A stretch of 19,922 nucleotides of DNA from Clostridia bacterium (GTDB lineage Bacteria > Bacillota > Clostridia > Peptostreptococcales > Anaerovoracaceae), in assembly GCA_902363595.1 (NCBI GenBank), contig CABJAP010000031.1, forward strand, positions 1-19,922, written 5' to 3'. The stretch's first letter is position 1, and the number at the start of each line of letters is the position of its first letter. Of the stretch, positions 1 to 6,152 are shown piece after piece. The notes below the pieces were generated by a model that was not told where the DNA came from, made no database searches, and saw only the letters and a program-made list of their open reading frames with translations. The position numbers and the translations under genes are program-made.

Positions 1-1527
1 GCCATCTCCACCATCGTATCCACAATCCTGGAGGCATTTGCTTCCGGGATTGTTTGCGTCTATGATTAAATGGATTTCAATACAGTCCTTAAAAACTAAT
101 ACTTTTTCAACGTATGTCTGGATGACCAGCTTGAGCTGCTCCGGACTTTTATCATTCAGATCACTGTCTTTCATGATGTAATCATAAGCCTGCTGTTCGG
201 TGAGGGAAACTGCATCCTGCATATTTTCAATGTAGCTGATCCGGCCTTTTAAGTACTTGATCCGCTCATCATGGGCGTTGCCGGACTCTACCATCCAGTC
301 TGCGAACATGCCTTTCTCAACAGCGCGGACAATGTTCTGCATTTCCTTTTCATGACTGGACAGCTCAGCTTTGAGCACTGCCAGTTCGCTGCCGGTTTCA
401 CTTTTTCTGCAGCGCTGGAAGTCAACAATCCGTTTAGCTAACTTGCTGACATTCTCTTCTGTAAAAAACTCATCCATCAGATATTTTACAACCAACTCCT
501 CAACCTGCTTTTTCCCGATATCCTTGTTGGTGCAGGTCTTTTCCCGGCGCCGGCGATTGCATTCGTAGCTGGAGTATTCCGTCTTGTTCCGGCCGGCTCT
601 GCGGGTATTACCGGACATGGGACTGCCACACTCTCCGCAGGCAATAATCCCTGACAGCAAATAAGTTCTTTTTGCCTTATGTCTTGCATTCATTGTTCGA
701 TCTCCCATCATATGATTTACATAGTCCCAGGTTTCTTCATCAACGATCTGAGGCATCCCGCCTTCAATGCGGATAATTTCATCTTCCGATTTCGTCGCAT
801 GGTTGTTCCGTTTACCGCCAACTTTTGCCGCCGCCCGATCATAGATGTAAACGCCTTTGTATTTTTCATTCTTGAAGAGATCGTGGAAGCTATTTTTGGT
901 AAATTTCTTTCCTGCTTTGCTACGTGCTCCGATTCCATTCAAATACTCCGCAATGTCGCCATAGCTTTTTCCGTTTGCTTTCATCTCGAAGGCCGCACGG
1001 ACCCAGGCTGATTCAATTGGATCGATGCTATATGTCCCATCATCATTTACAGCATAACCAAGGGGAGGCCGGCCGCCGGCATGTTTACACTGGAAAGCTG
1101 TTTCACGCTTCCCTTTTTGCGTTTCCCTGGCCAGGTTGCGGGAATAGTATTCAGCCATACCTTCCAGTACAGATTCCAGGATGATGCTTTCCGGACTACC
1201 GTCAATATTCTCAAGGACAGATAGCAGCTGTACGCCTTTTTCTTTTAACTTGCGTTTATAGAAAGCGCTGTCGTATCGGTCCCGGGAAAACCGGTCGAGT
1301 TTATGTACAATGACCACATCGGGCGGGGAGGCATTAACGTCGCTGAACATTTGCTGAAATTGCGGCCTGTCGTCCGTTGTGGCGGACTTTGCTTCGTCAC
1401 GGTATATATTTGTCAGGACGTATCCGTTTTTCGCACAGTAGTCCTCTATGGCCCGCAGCTGGGCATCAATGGATTCTTCCCGCTGATGGTCGCTGCTGAA
1501 TCGGGCATATGCCCATGCTGTTTTCAT
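1..1527 (-). CDS. Large serine recombinase (phage integrase), C-terminus beyond window
   Basis: Site-specific recombinase that would integrate and excise the phage by a serine-linked strand-exchange mechanism. I translated 509 codons open to the left edge with no stop. The N-terminal resolvase domain begins MKTAWAYARFSSD, with the likely nucleophile Ser11 and the family signature HKLDRFSRD near residues 76-83. A recombinase domain follows (GGRPPLGY near 151), then a zinc beta-ribbon with Cys297, Cys300, Cys323 and Cys332, then a coiled-coil-like C-terminal region. The start has AAAGGA upstream. It is the outermost lysogeny gene and is transcribed away from the rest of the phage, so the attachment site probably lies left of the window. 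A transposon resolvase is less likely given the phage context. Confidence 0.95.
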   Translation of the reverse strand, partial: MKTAWAYARFSSDHQREESIDAQLRAIEDYCAKNGYVLTNIYRDEAKSATTDDRPQFQQMFSDVNASPPDVVIVHKLDRFSRDRYDSAFYKRKLKEKGVQLLSVLENIDGSPESIILESVLEGMAEYYSRNLARETQKGKRETAFQCKHAGGRPPLGYAVNDDGTYSIDPIESAWVRAAFEMKANGKSYGDIAEYLNGIGARSKAGKKFTKNSFHDLFKNEKYKGVYIYDRAAAKVGGKRNNHATKSEDEIIRIEGGMPQIVDEETWDYVNHMMGDRTMNARHKAKRTYLLSGIIACGECGSPMSGNTRRAGRNKTEYSSYECNRRRREKTCTNKDIGKKQVEELVVKYLMDEFFTEENVSKLAKRIVDFQRCRKSETGSELAVLKAELSSHEKEMQNIVRAVEKGMFADWMVESGNAHDERIKYLKGRISYIENMQDAVSLTEQQAYDYIMKDSDLNDKSPEQLKLVIQTYVEKVLVFKDCIEIHLIIDANNPGSKCLQDCGYDGGDG

Positions 1528-1560
1528 GATGGATCATTCCTTTCTTGATTTTTGCGTATA

Positions 1561-1589
1561 GAAAAGCCAGGGGTTGCAATGCCCTGGCT
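1561..1589 (-). terminator. Stem-loop between TA-like pair and integrase
   Basis: On the minus strand an 8-bp stem AGCCAGGG/CCCTGGCT with a 9-nt loop is followed by TTTTC. It lies between the zinc-finger gene ending at 1679 and the integrase start at 1527, so it would separate the two transcripts. The U-tract is short, so termination may be partial. Confidence 0.55.
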
Positions 1590-1647
1590 AGACATGATAC
1601 AATATGTTTGTGAATCATGTGTTGCATTATGTGTGACCATGGCATTG

Positions 1648-1675
1648 GCTCCGCTTTGGCGGGGCTTTTGTTTTT
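1648..1675 (+). terminator. Plus-strand intrinsic terminator facing the lysogeny genes
   Basis: Stem GCTCCGC/GCGGGGC (one G-T pair) with loop TTTG, followed by TTTTGTTTTT. It reads as a terminator only on the plus strand, yet it sits immediately 3' of the minus-strand gene ending at 1679. It would stop rightward transcription coming from the integrase side. Confidence 0.55.
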
Positions 1676-1678
1676 ATA

Positions 1679-1906
1679 TCAGGCTGCTTGCGTAAAATCC
1701 ACGATTGCGATTTCCGTCAAGGTGTTTTTTACACGCTCAACGATTTTTTCGATTTTTTCTAAGGTGGTACCACTCAGGTATTCCTCCCCGCATTGCGTGC
1801 ATTTTTCGCAGGGCACGTTTTTAATGATAATATAGCAGTTTTGGTGATCCGTCATATAGGTCGTGGTTGTTTTTTCTACATCGCCTTTACAATAGAAACA
1901 GGTCAT
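1679..1906 (-). CDS. YgiT-type zinc-finger protein (MqsA-like antitoxin candidate)
   Basis: A 75-aa protein starting MTCFYCKGD, with zinc ligands Cys3/Cys6 and a second cluster CEKCTQCGEEY at Cys33/Cys36/Cys39. This is the layout of the YgiT/MqsA N-terminal zinc domain. No helix-turn-helix follows, so it is the short form; the C-terminal half is a predicted helix (EKIEKIVERVKN). The ATG at 1906 is chosen over an upstream in-frame ATG because AAGGAG lies just before it. It is one nucleotide downstream of the DUF4258 stop, implying translational coupling. Such proteins are commonly paired with DUF4258 proteins and treated as putative antitoxins; that role is inferred here. Confidence 0.85.
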   Translation of the reverse strand: MTCFYCKGDVEKTTTTYMTDHQNCYIIIKNVPCEKCTQCGEEYLSGTTLEKIEKIVERVKNTLTEIAIVDFTQAA

Positions 1907-1907
1907 A

Positions 1908-2225
1908 TTATTTCTCCTTCCTTGTCTCAAAGTCATTTTCCCATTTATCCGTCGTGGGATAATATGCAGTGATTAAGAACAAAAATTCATCGTTGGAGCC
2001 GATCACCGCGTGCAGATGTTTGTCCCCCACAGAATATCCAAGTATCAGGCAGCTTGGGAATGGGTGATCATCGGGATATTGTTCGATGATTTTGCCGCTC
2101 TGTACGCAGGCAATTACATCTTTGAGCAAGATTCCCCTTTGCTCCAGCCGTTTTGCGGCGTGCATAGTTATTCGTATGTTATCCGCTGTACATAGCTTAC
2201 GCAATTTTTCAATGCTTAATTCCAT
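1908..2225 (-). CDS. DUF4258 protein (putative toxin partner)
   Basis: A 105-aa protein with the DUF4258 pattern: ITMHAAKRLEQRGI near residues 19-32, VIACVQSGKIIEQYPDD, and a C-terminal strand region HLHAVIGSNDEFLFLITAYYPTTDKWENDF. The motif H-x-x-x-R-x-x-x-R-G is the family hallmark, and the fold is thought to resemble RelE/BrnT-like RNases. AAAGGA precedes the ATG at 2225. It forms a two-gene unit with the zinc-finger gene downstream (1-nt gap). The gene order, toxin-like first and zinc finger second, matches common Firmicute prophage pairs. Toxicity is inferred. Confidence 0.85.
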   Translation of the reverse strand: MELSIEKLRKLCTADNIRITMHAAKRLEQRGILLKDVIACVQSGKIIEQYPDDHPFPSCLILGYSVGDKHLHAVIGSNDEFLFLITAYYPTTDKWENDFETRKEK

Positions 2226-2243
2226 TGCTGTTTTCCTTTCTTT

Positions 2244-2271
2244 GGCCTCCAGTGATGGGGGCCTTTGTTTT
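2244..2271 (+). terminator. Plus-strand stem-loop 3' of the SAP gene
   Basis: Stem GGCCTCC/GGGGGCC (one T-G pair), loop AGTGAT, followed by TTTGTTTT on the plus strand. On the minus strand there is no U-tract and the wobble becomes a mismatch, so it does not look like the terminator of the minus-strand gene ending at 2277. It is the second such plus-oriented element in the lysogeny arm. Confidence 0.5.
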
Positions 2272-2276
2272 AGCTA

Positions 2277-3218
2277 TTAAAGTAAACGCCCTTTGATTAT
2301 GTTTTGGGCGTCTTCATCAAAAGATTTGCCCGCTTCAAGATAAATCCTTTTAATTATTTTCCATATATCCCGTTGTCCCAGTCCCATCATCTGGCAAAAT
2401 ACTATGGATGCACGAATGGGGCGTTCTATTTCACGATCTTTGGTTAGAGTGTAATTAAAAGAAGAATGCTCCACGATCTGATTGTATTGGGCAATGCTAT
2501 GCTCACTTAGTCCAGCGTTATATTCATGATTCCAATCAATTCCAAGGCCAGAATTACCCGGTTTGCCCCTTTTAAAATCGGCGACTAAAAGATAAGCGTC
2601 ATTATAAAGCCTGTTTGAAATTAATTCAATACACTTGTTTTCGAGCTCGATATTTTTAGTGGCAGATGGTGTAACTGTTTTTATTAAATCATTGCCCTTT
2701 TGCGTGACTTGATAAAATTCACCTTTGTCCTTTAAGCTTTTATTTAATTGTTCGGGAGAGATTGAGTTTGTTATTCTTGAACATAATTCGCTTTTTTTTC
2801 CACTAACTGGTAACTTATATTCCTTTAAAATCTCTTTTAGTTCAGGAACCTTCATTTTCTTTAATGAGGCGCACGAGACCTCGAGGAGTTCTTGCCCTAT
2901 GAATTTTTTTATTGCTGTTTGATAATCAAGTCCATAGTCGTAATACCAGTATTGAGCAATAATAGGATTTATTATGGGCAATCCATCTAAATAATCCAAG
3001 AAAAAGATTTCAGTAGAAGACAATGGGCTGCGATCATAGTCACTTATATCCATATTGTGTGGGCTGATATTGTTAACTGTGTTTTGATAGTGGGCGTAAG
3101 CTTTATCGGATGCTTCTTTGTGGAAACTGCTGAGTTGTTCAGCATCCAAATCGTTAATCGGACGATTTAAAAGCGTTGCTGTAGATTTTTTTTCTTTTTT
3201 TCTGCCAAAAAATTTCAT
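2277..3218 (-). CDS. SAP-domain protein of the lysogeny module
   Basis: A 313-aa soluble protein. Residues about 118-152 (LKKMKVPELKEILKEYKLPV then SGKKSELCSRI) form a SAP motif, a helix-extended-helix DNA-binding element found in chromatin and repair proteins. The N-terminus MKFFGRKKEKK is very basic. I see no catalytic motif elsewhere. The ATG at 3218 is chosen because GGAGG sits 5 nt upstream, in preference to an in-frame ATG 12 nt further out. It follows the repressor by 39 nt on the same strand and is probably co-transcribed with it, so it is likely expressed in the lysogen. SAP-domain proteins of unknown role occur at this position in other Firmicute prophages. Confidence 0.8.
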   Translation of the reverse strand: MKFFGRKKEKKSTATLLNRPINDLDAEQLSSFHKEASDKAYAHYQNTVNNISPHNMDISDYDRSPLSSTEIFFLDYLDGLPIINPIIAQYWYYDYGLDYQTAIKKFIGQELLEVSCASLKKMKVPELKEILKEYKLPVSGKKSELCSRITNSISPEQLNKSLKDKGEFYQVTQKGNDLIKTVTPSATKNIELENKCIELISNRLYNDAYLLVADFKRGKPGNSGLGIDWNHEYNAGLSEHSIAQYNQIVEHSSFNYTLTKDREIERPIRASIVFCQMMGLGQRDIWKIIKRIYLEAGKSFDEDAQNIIKGRLL

Positions 3219-3257
3219 GGTTTCCTCCAATATTAAATTTACTAATTATAATAATGA

Positions 3258-3944
3258 TTAAATAATATCACTTTGAAAAGCGACGGCTTTTCCTAAAATT
3301 TTTATATGATCAAGTTCTTCACCTTCAAAGGACATGGGTGGATATTTTGGGTTTTCAGCCTGTAGAGTGATAAAATTTTTCTCTTTCTGATAATAAACCC
3401 TTTTCAAGGTGGCTTCGTCGTCAATTATTACAGCAGCAATATCGCCGTCCTCCACAATGTCCTGTCTTTTAATAAAAACGATATCCCCATCAAGTATTCG
3501 TGCGCCAACCATGCTATCGCCTTTAGCTTTCAGGCAGAAATCCGCAGCAATGTCAGTGCCTGTTAACACATAACTTTCACGGTCTTCGTTTGCGAATATT
3601 GGCTCCCCGCAGGCGATTTCGCCTAGAAGAGGAAATTTTTTTACTTCTATGGGGAAGATGTTATCAAATTGCGAAGACAATGCAGATACATTCTTTTTTC
3701 CAGATATATCAATTGGCTGATTTTCATCAACAATATCAAGAAGTTCGTCAAGACTCATGTGTATAGCGGCTGATACTTTTACAAATGTTTCTAATGATGG
3801 CACGATTGGTTCGCCTGTCTTAGAGTTTAAGTTTTTTTCGAGCATAGCTATATACCCTTTAGAGAGGCCGCATTTATCTGCAAACGCTTGCATACTTAGT
3901 TCATGTTTATCTCGGTATGCCTTTATAATTCCGCCTAAATACAT
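3258..3944 (-). CDS. Phage repressor, XRE HTH plus S24 peptidase (CI/LexA-like)
   Basis: A 228-aa lysogeny repressor. The N-terminal XRE helix-turn-helix is at about residues 5-70 (MQAFADKCGLSKGYIAMLEK). The C-terminal S24 self-cleaving domain has the catalytic pair Ser144 (KGDSM) and Lys181 (ATLKRV). The likely self-cleavage site is Cys112-Gly113 in GEIACGEP, where LexA has Ala-Gly. Start 3944 is supported by GGAGG 8 nt upstream; longer in-frame extensions would read across its own promoter. It is expected to bind the GTATAGT operators next to it, repress rightward early transcription, and be inactivated by RecA-stimulated cleavage during DNA damage. Confidence 0.95.
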   Translation of the reverse strand: MYLGGIIKAYRDKHELSMQAFADKCGLSKGYIAMLEKNLNSKTGEPIVPSLETFVKVSAAIHMSLDELLDIVDENQPIDISGKKNVSALSSQFDNIFPIEVKKFPLLGEIACGEPIFANEDRESYVLTGTDIAADFCLKAKGDSMVGARILDGDIVFIKRQDIVEDGDIAAVIIDDEATLKRVYYQKEKNFITLQAENPKYPPMSFEGEELDHIKILGKAVAFQSDII

Positions 3945-3971
3945 ACTTAATTCCTCCAGTTCTTTTTCTTT

Positions 3972-4009
3972 GTATATTCTACTATACATTATAATAGCAA
4001 AAAGGTCAA
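3972..4009 (-). promoter_or_regulatory. Leftward repressor promoter with operator O1
   Basis: On the minus strand, -35 TTGACC (4009-4004), a 17-bp spacer and -10 TATAGT (3986-3981) drive the repressor gene. The 16-bp operator GTATATTCTACTATAC at 3972-3987 covers the -10 box, so the repressor can shut off its own synthesis. Confidence 0.85.
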
Positions 4010-4016
4010 GAAAAAA

Positions 4017-4032
4017 GTATAGTCGAATATAC
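4017..4032. promoter_or_regulatory. Operator O2, middle site of the switch
   Basis: GTATAGTCGAATATAC is one mismatch from a symmetric GTATAGT/ACTATAC site. It lies between the two divergent promoters, upstream of both -35 boxes, a position suited to cooperative binding or activation. Confidence 0.8.
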
Positions 4033-4041
4033 AAAAAAGTG

Positions 4042-4070
4042 TTGACATGTGTCGTATAGTCAACTATACT
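4042..4070 (+). promoter_or_regulatory. Rightward early promoter with operator O3
   Basis: Consensus -35 TTGACA (4042-4047), a 17-bp spacer and -10 TATACT (4065-4070). The perfect operator GTATAGTCAACTATAC (4054-4069; 7-bp arms, 2-bp centre) overlaps spacer and -10, so repressor binding would block the polymerase. Expected start of transcription is near 4077, leaving a leader of roughly 17 nt before the GTG at 4094. Confidence 0.9.
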
Positions 4071-4093
4071 ATCTAGTGAAAGGAGGTGCTAAA

Positions 4094-4285
4094 GTGGAAT
4101 TCAAGTTAAAGGCAGTAAGGGAAGAGATAGGCATATCTCAGTCTGAACTGGCTAAAAAATCAGGAGTGGGAAGAGTAACTATCAATCGGATAGAAAATGG
4201 TGAGGTTAATACAATCACATCTAGAACTCTAGTCCGATTAGCAAAGGCGTTAAATGTATCTACGGATACATTGATACAGCAATAA
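4094..4285 (+). CDS. Cro-like XRE DNA-binding protein
   Basis: A 63-aa protein made up almost wholly of an XRE helix-turn-helix: ISQSELAKKSGVGRVTINRI, then ARALNV-like helix LAKALNVSTDTLIQ. It is the first gene of the rightward operon, divergent from the repressor, so it is the natural Cro or antagonist candidate. The start is a GTG at 4094 with AGGAGGT 6-7 nt before it; the upstream ATG in frame at 4049 lies before the expected transcription start and inside the promoter. It probably recognises the same GTATAGT sites. Alternatively it regulates other promoters. Confidence 0.88.
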   Translation: MEFKLKAVREEIGISQSELAKKSGVGRVTINRIENGEVNTITSRTLVRLAKALNVSTDTLIQQ

Positions 4286-4290
4286 TTTTT

Positions 4291-4318
4291 TTGCAACTAA
4301 AGTATAGTCAGCTATACG
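4291..4318 (+). promoter_or_regulatory. Third repressor-controlled promoter with operator O4
   Basis: -35-like TTGCAA (4291-4296), a 16-bp spacer and -10-like TATACG (4313-4318). The operator GTATAGTCAGCTATAC (4302-4317) overlaps the -10 exactly as O1 and O3 do. It lies just after the Cro-like gene and before the next gene at 4345. The operator is clear; the promoter boxes are moderate. Confidence 0.7.
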
Positions 4319-4344
4319 AAATATAAAGAAATGAGGTGAAAAAG

Positions 4345-4581
4345 ATGTGGATATCAAAAAATGAATGGCAAGCAATATTGAGAGAACTGCTCAACGTTGA
4401 GGCACTCGTAGGAAAAATACGAGTTATTGCAAGGGGAAAGAAGTTGAATGTTACCGAGTTCTATTTCGGCTGTGATAAACCCCAGAAAGTGGAAGTGCTT
4501 TTATCTTTATCTTACCACGAGTGGTCTGAAATCGAAAAGTCAGATGCTTGGGAGAAAGTAAAGCGCCTTTTTCTGGAATAG
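4345..4581 (+). CDS. Small phage protein of unknown function
   Basis: A 78-aa protein beginning MWISKNEWQ. I do not recognise a family. It has a helical N-terminus (QAILRELLNVEALVGKIRVI) and a Trp-containing acidic/basic C-terminus (YHEWSEIEKSDAWEKVKRLF). The ATG at 4345 follows GAGG by 8 nt; an in-frame GTG at 4336 lies inside that ribosome binding site and is rejected. It is directly downstream of operator O4, so it should be an early, repressor-controlled gene. Its last 131 nt overlap, tail to tail, the minus-strand gene at 4451-4948; mutual antisense interference is possible. Confidence 0.65.
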   Translation: MWISKNEWQAILRELLNVEALVGKIRVIARGKKLNVTEFYFGCDKPQKVEVLLSLSYHEWSEIEKSDAWEKVKRLFLE

Positions 4582-4948
4582 GAAAACCAATCCAACCAGT
4601 AAAAGCTTCCAAGGTAGAAAGCGTAATCGGAAATTGGCAAGTAGAGATTTTGTCGGACACAATAGAAATCTGCATCGAAGTTGAGTCGGGGAAACAAGTG
4701 ATTTGATTGCCACATGATTCCTCTATGGTAACCTCTGTGATTGAGATAGGTAGATTGGACTGATTGCTTATACAGCAACGGATAAAAAAACCGGAATCTG
4801 CGTTCCTAATTTCAAGAATGTGGAGTTTGACCTTTTTCCTTTGTCGAAAATAAGAGTATATAGCGCCTACAGCGCCAATGAGCGCGGCAACAAAGGTTAG
4901 ATTTTCTCTGGTTATTGACGAAACGAGAAATTCAAAAAAATTTAGCAT
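4451..4948 (-). CDS. Membrane-anchored protein of unknown function
   Basis: A 165-aa protein. Residues about 18-34 (LTFVAALIGAVGAIYSY) form one membrane segment followed by the basic stretch FRQRKKVK. The rest looks like a beta-rich soluble domain (HILEIRNADSGFFIRCCISN then QSNLPISITEVTIEE). Topology would put the domain in the cytoplasm if the positive-inside rule holds. GGAG lies 11 nt before the ATG, and an extended -10 promoter is just upstream (4984-5012). It runs against the early operon and overlaps its convergent neighbour by 131 nt. Expression in the lysogen, for example as a superinfection-exclusion factor, is an inference from orientation only. Confidence 0.7.
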   Translation of the reverse strand: MLNFFEFLVSSITRENLTFVAALIGAVGAIYSYFRQRKKVKLHILEIRNADSGFFIRCCISNQSNLPISITEVTIEESCGNQITCFPDSTSMQISIVSDKISTCQFPITLSTLEAFTGWIGFPIPEKGALLSPKHLTFRFQTTRGKIKIKALPLSGVYHSRNRTR

Positions 4949-4983
4949 GAGAGAAAATTCTCCTTTCAGTATTTGCTGAAAAA

Positions 4984-5012
4984 ATTATATCACAGAGCGC
5001 AAAGAATTTAAA
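4984..5012 (-). promoter_or_regulatory. Leftward promoter for the 4948 gene
   Basis: On the minus strand an extended -10 TG-A-TATAAT (4992-4984) with a weak -35 TTTAAA (5012-5007) at 17-bp spacing. It lies about 36 bp upstream of the ATG at 4948. No GTATAGT operator is present, so it should escape the repressor. Confidence 0.6.
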
Positions 5013-5018
5013 CCGAAG

Positions 5019-5050
5019 ACAAGCCCAAGAAAACCGGATAGGAGGTGAGG
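5019..5050 (+). repeat. 32-bp leader repeat, copy 1
   Basis: Begins ACAAGCCCAAGAAAACC and ends GGATAGGAGGTGAGG, so it carries a ribosome binding site. It is identical over 32 bp to 5547-5578 and a diverged copy is at 6111-6143. It sits directly upstream of the small gene at 5057. Confidence 0.92.
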
Positions 5051-5056
5051 AGGAAT

Positions 5057-5263
5057 ATGACTGAAAAAGAAACAGAGAAAGCGATTATCTGTCTACTAAA
5101 TCACTTCGATGAATTTCGAAGGCAGGCATCTGAAAATGAAACAGCCGACTTCGGTAAGCCCTGTAGCAAATGTGAACTGTGGAAAGATTGCAAAGGCGAC
5201 TGGATACCGAAGATCGGCAGTATTGCAAAGAATATGAATAAAAAAATTAGTATGGTTGAGTAG
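5057..5263 (+). CDS. Small CxxC protein of the early region
   Basis: A 68-aa protein starting MTEKETEKAIICLLNHFDEF. It has a helical N-terminal half and a Cys cluster CSKCELWKDCKGDW near residues 36-49 that could bind zinc. No named family recognised. The ATG at 5057 has GAGGAGG just upstream, provided partly by the 32-bp leader repeat. Its 3' end overlaps the minus-strand gene at 5247-5456 by 17 nt. A role in early takeover or host interaction can only be guessed. Confidence 0.65.
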   Translation: MTEKETEKAIICLLNHFDEFRRQASENETADFGKPCSKCELWKDCKGDWIPKIGSIAKNMNKKISMVE

Positions 5264-5456
5264 GCGCTGCTTTGAAGAGCGGACACCTTCCATACTCATC
5301 AAGATGGTTACAAGAATCAACATGGTCGCACAAAGCAGAAACTTTTTTGAAATGTTCATTTGGAGAACCGCTAATCGGAACTTTCGAATATCTTATCTCT
5401 ATGCTGTGTTCCATTTTGAGGTGCGGGCAGTAATCCGTATAGATTGACAAGATCAT
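5247..5456 (-). CDS. Small Cys/His-rich protein, minus strand
   Basis: A 69-aa protein with spaced Cys and His residues: YCPHL near the N-terminus, then LCDHVDSCNHLDEYGRCPLF. The pattern suggests one small zinc-binding domain. The C-terminal DEYGRCPLFKAAP resembles recurring phage hypothetical proteins, but I cannot name a family. AAAGGAG lies 8 nt before the ATG, and a promoter with 17-bp spacing is at 5508-5536. It lies tail to tail with the 5057 gene (17-nt overlap) and is antisense to the early operon. Confidence 0.68.
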   Translation of the reverse strand: MILSIYTDYCPHLKMEHSIEIRYSKVPISGSPNEHFKKVSALCDHVDSCNHLDEYGRCPLFKAAPTQPY

Positions 5457-5507
5457 GAGTTAATCTCCTTTCGTATGTACTCAGCCCTGGCGGGAGCCTG
5501 TATACAC

Positions 5508-5536
5508 AGTATAAGGGAGAATGAGCAAAAAGTAAA
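5508..5536 (-). promoter_or_regulatory. Leftward promoter for the 5456 gene
   Basis: Minus strand -35 TTTACT (5536-5531), a 17-bp spacer and -10 TATACT (5513-5508), about 50 bp upstream of the ATG at 5456. Confidence 0.6.
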
Positions 5537-5546
5537 TTGCTGGAAA

Positions 5547-5578
5547 ACAAGCCCAAGAAAACCGGATAGGAGGTGAGG
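5547..5578 (+). repeat. 32-bp leader repeat, copy 2
   Basis: Identical to 5019-5050 across 32 bp, including the terminal AGGAGGTGAGG that serves the gene at 5584. Flanking bases differ, which defines the repeat ends. Confidence 0.92.
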
Positions 5579-5583
5579 CAGAT

Positions 5584-5718
5584 ATGCAGAAGCGTAAACA
5601 GATGTCCATTGCTGAACGGCAAAGACGATTAGATAGAAGAATCGCGGTTTTACAATATGTAACTCCAATTATTGTAGCGTCGATAGCTGCAACGATATTC
5701 AGCTCAATGTTATGTTAA
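5584..5718 (+). CDS. 44-aa single-span membrane protein
   Basis: A short gene encoding MQKRKQMSIAERQRRLDRRI followed by a hydrophobic segment at about residues 21-42 (YVTPIIVASIAATIFSSML). The very basic N-terminus predicts an N-in, single-pass inner-membrane protein. The ribosome binding site comes from leader repeat copy 2, with the ATG five nt beyond it. The last 9 nt overlap the convergent minus-strand gene at 5710. No family recognised. Phage proteins of this size and form often act in lysis regulation or host-membrane interaction, but nothing here proves that. Confidence 0.6.
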   Translation: MQKRKQMSIAERQRRLDRRIAVLQYVTPIIVASIAATIFSSMLC

Positions 5719-6054
5719 AAGACCACTTATTGCTAAAGTGATAAGTGTGGTGGCCAGGGCTACAGCAACAGGTATAAGAAATGATTTCAATAAAACTTCT
5801 TTCGCAACGACCCAACGATATTGTGAATAGTGGCGACCTCTATATGTAGGTGCTATTTCATCCCAATATCCAGTATGTTCAATGGCAGTTACATATCCGT
5901 CCTTGATAAGCTGACGGATAGACTCATGCAAATCAAGATTGTTGGTGCGATTATTGAAATACACCATTAACGAAAGGCTGTCAGTTTTGTCAGATTTGGT
6001 TTGGCAGCTATAGTTTATGGCTTTAAGAACTTTGTTGCATGGCCTGATAAGCAT
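5710..6054 (-). CDS. Tail-anchored membrane protein, minus strand
   Basis: A 114-aa protein. Residues about 10-70 look like a small helical, possibly winged-helix domain (HESIRQLIKDGYVTAIEHTG). A single C-terminal membrane segment follows (SFLIPVAVALATTLITLAI), so it should be tail-anchored with the domain in the cytoplasm. The ATG at 6054 has GGGAGG 7 nt upstream; a longer in-frame version would begin inside the promoter. The promoter at 6086-6114 is good. It overlaps the 5584 gene by 9 nt tail to tail. It is the third minus-strand gene in the early region; two of the three are membrane proteins. Confidence 0.72.
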   Translation of the reverse strand: MLIRPCNKVLKAINYSCQTKSDKTDSLSLMVYFNNRTNNLDLHESIRQLIKDGYVTAIEHTGYWDEIAPTYRGRHYSQYRWVVAKEVLLKSFLIPVAVALATTLITLAISGLLT

Positions 6055-6085
6055 GTTATACCCTCCCGCTGAAAAATATATCAAA

Positions 6086-6114
6086 ATTATAGCATAGACG
6101 ACACGAGGGGACAA
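6086..6114 (-). promoter_or_regulatory. Leftward promoter for the 6054 gene
   Basis: Minus strand -35 TTGTCC (6114-6109), a 17-bp spacer, and an extended -10 TGC-TATAAT ending at 6086. It is the strongest of the three internal leftward promoters, and its -35 overlaps the first bases of leader repeat copy 3. Confidence 0.7.
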
Positions 6115-6143
6115 GGCGAAGAAAACAGGATAAGGAGGTGAGG
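6111..6143 (+). repeat. Leader repeat, diverged copy 3
   Basis: Aligns with the 32-bp repeats at 5019 and 5547 with three substitutions and one inserted A (GGATAAGGAGGTGAGG at the end). It supplies the ribosome binding site region of the gene at 6153. Confidence 0.85.
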
Positions 6144-6152
6144 TGATAAAAC

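Noticed and set aside
679..1184. Plus-strand frames over the integrase
   Set aside because: The minus-strand reading gives a complete serine recombinase with intact motifs, so these are shadows.
1528..1678. Attachment site next to the integrase start
   Set aside because: No phage-bacterial junction or repeated core can be recognised from one end only; the site more likely lies left of the window.
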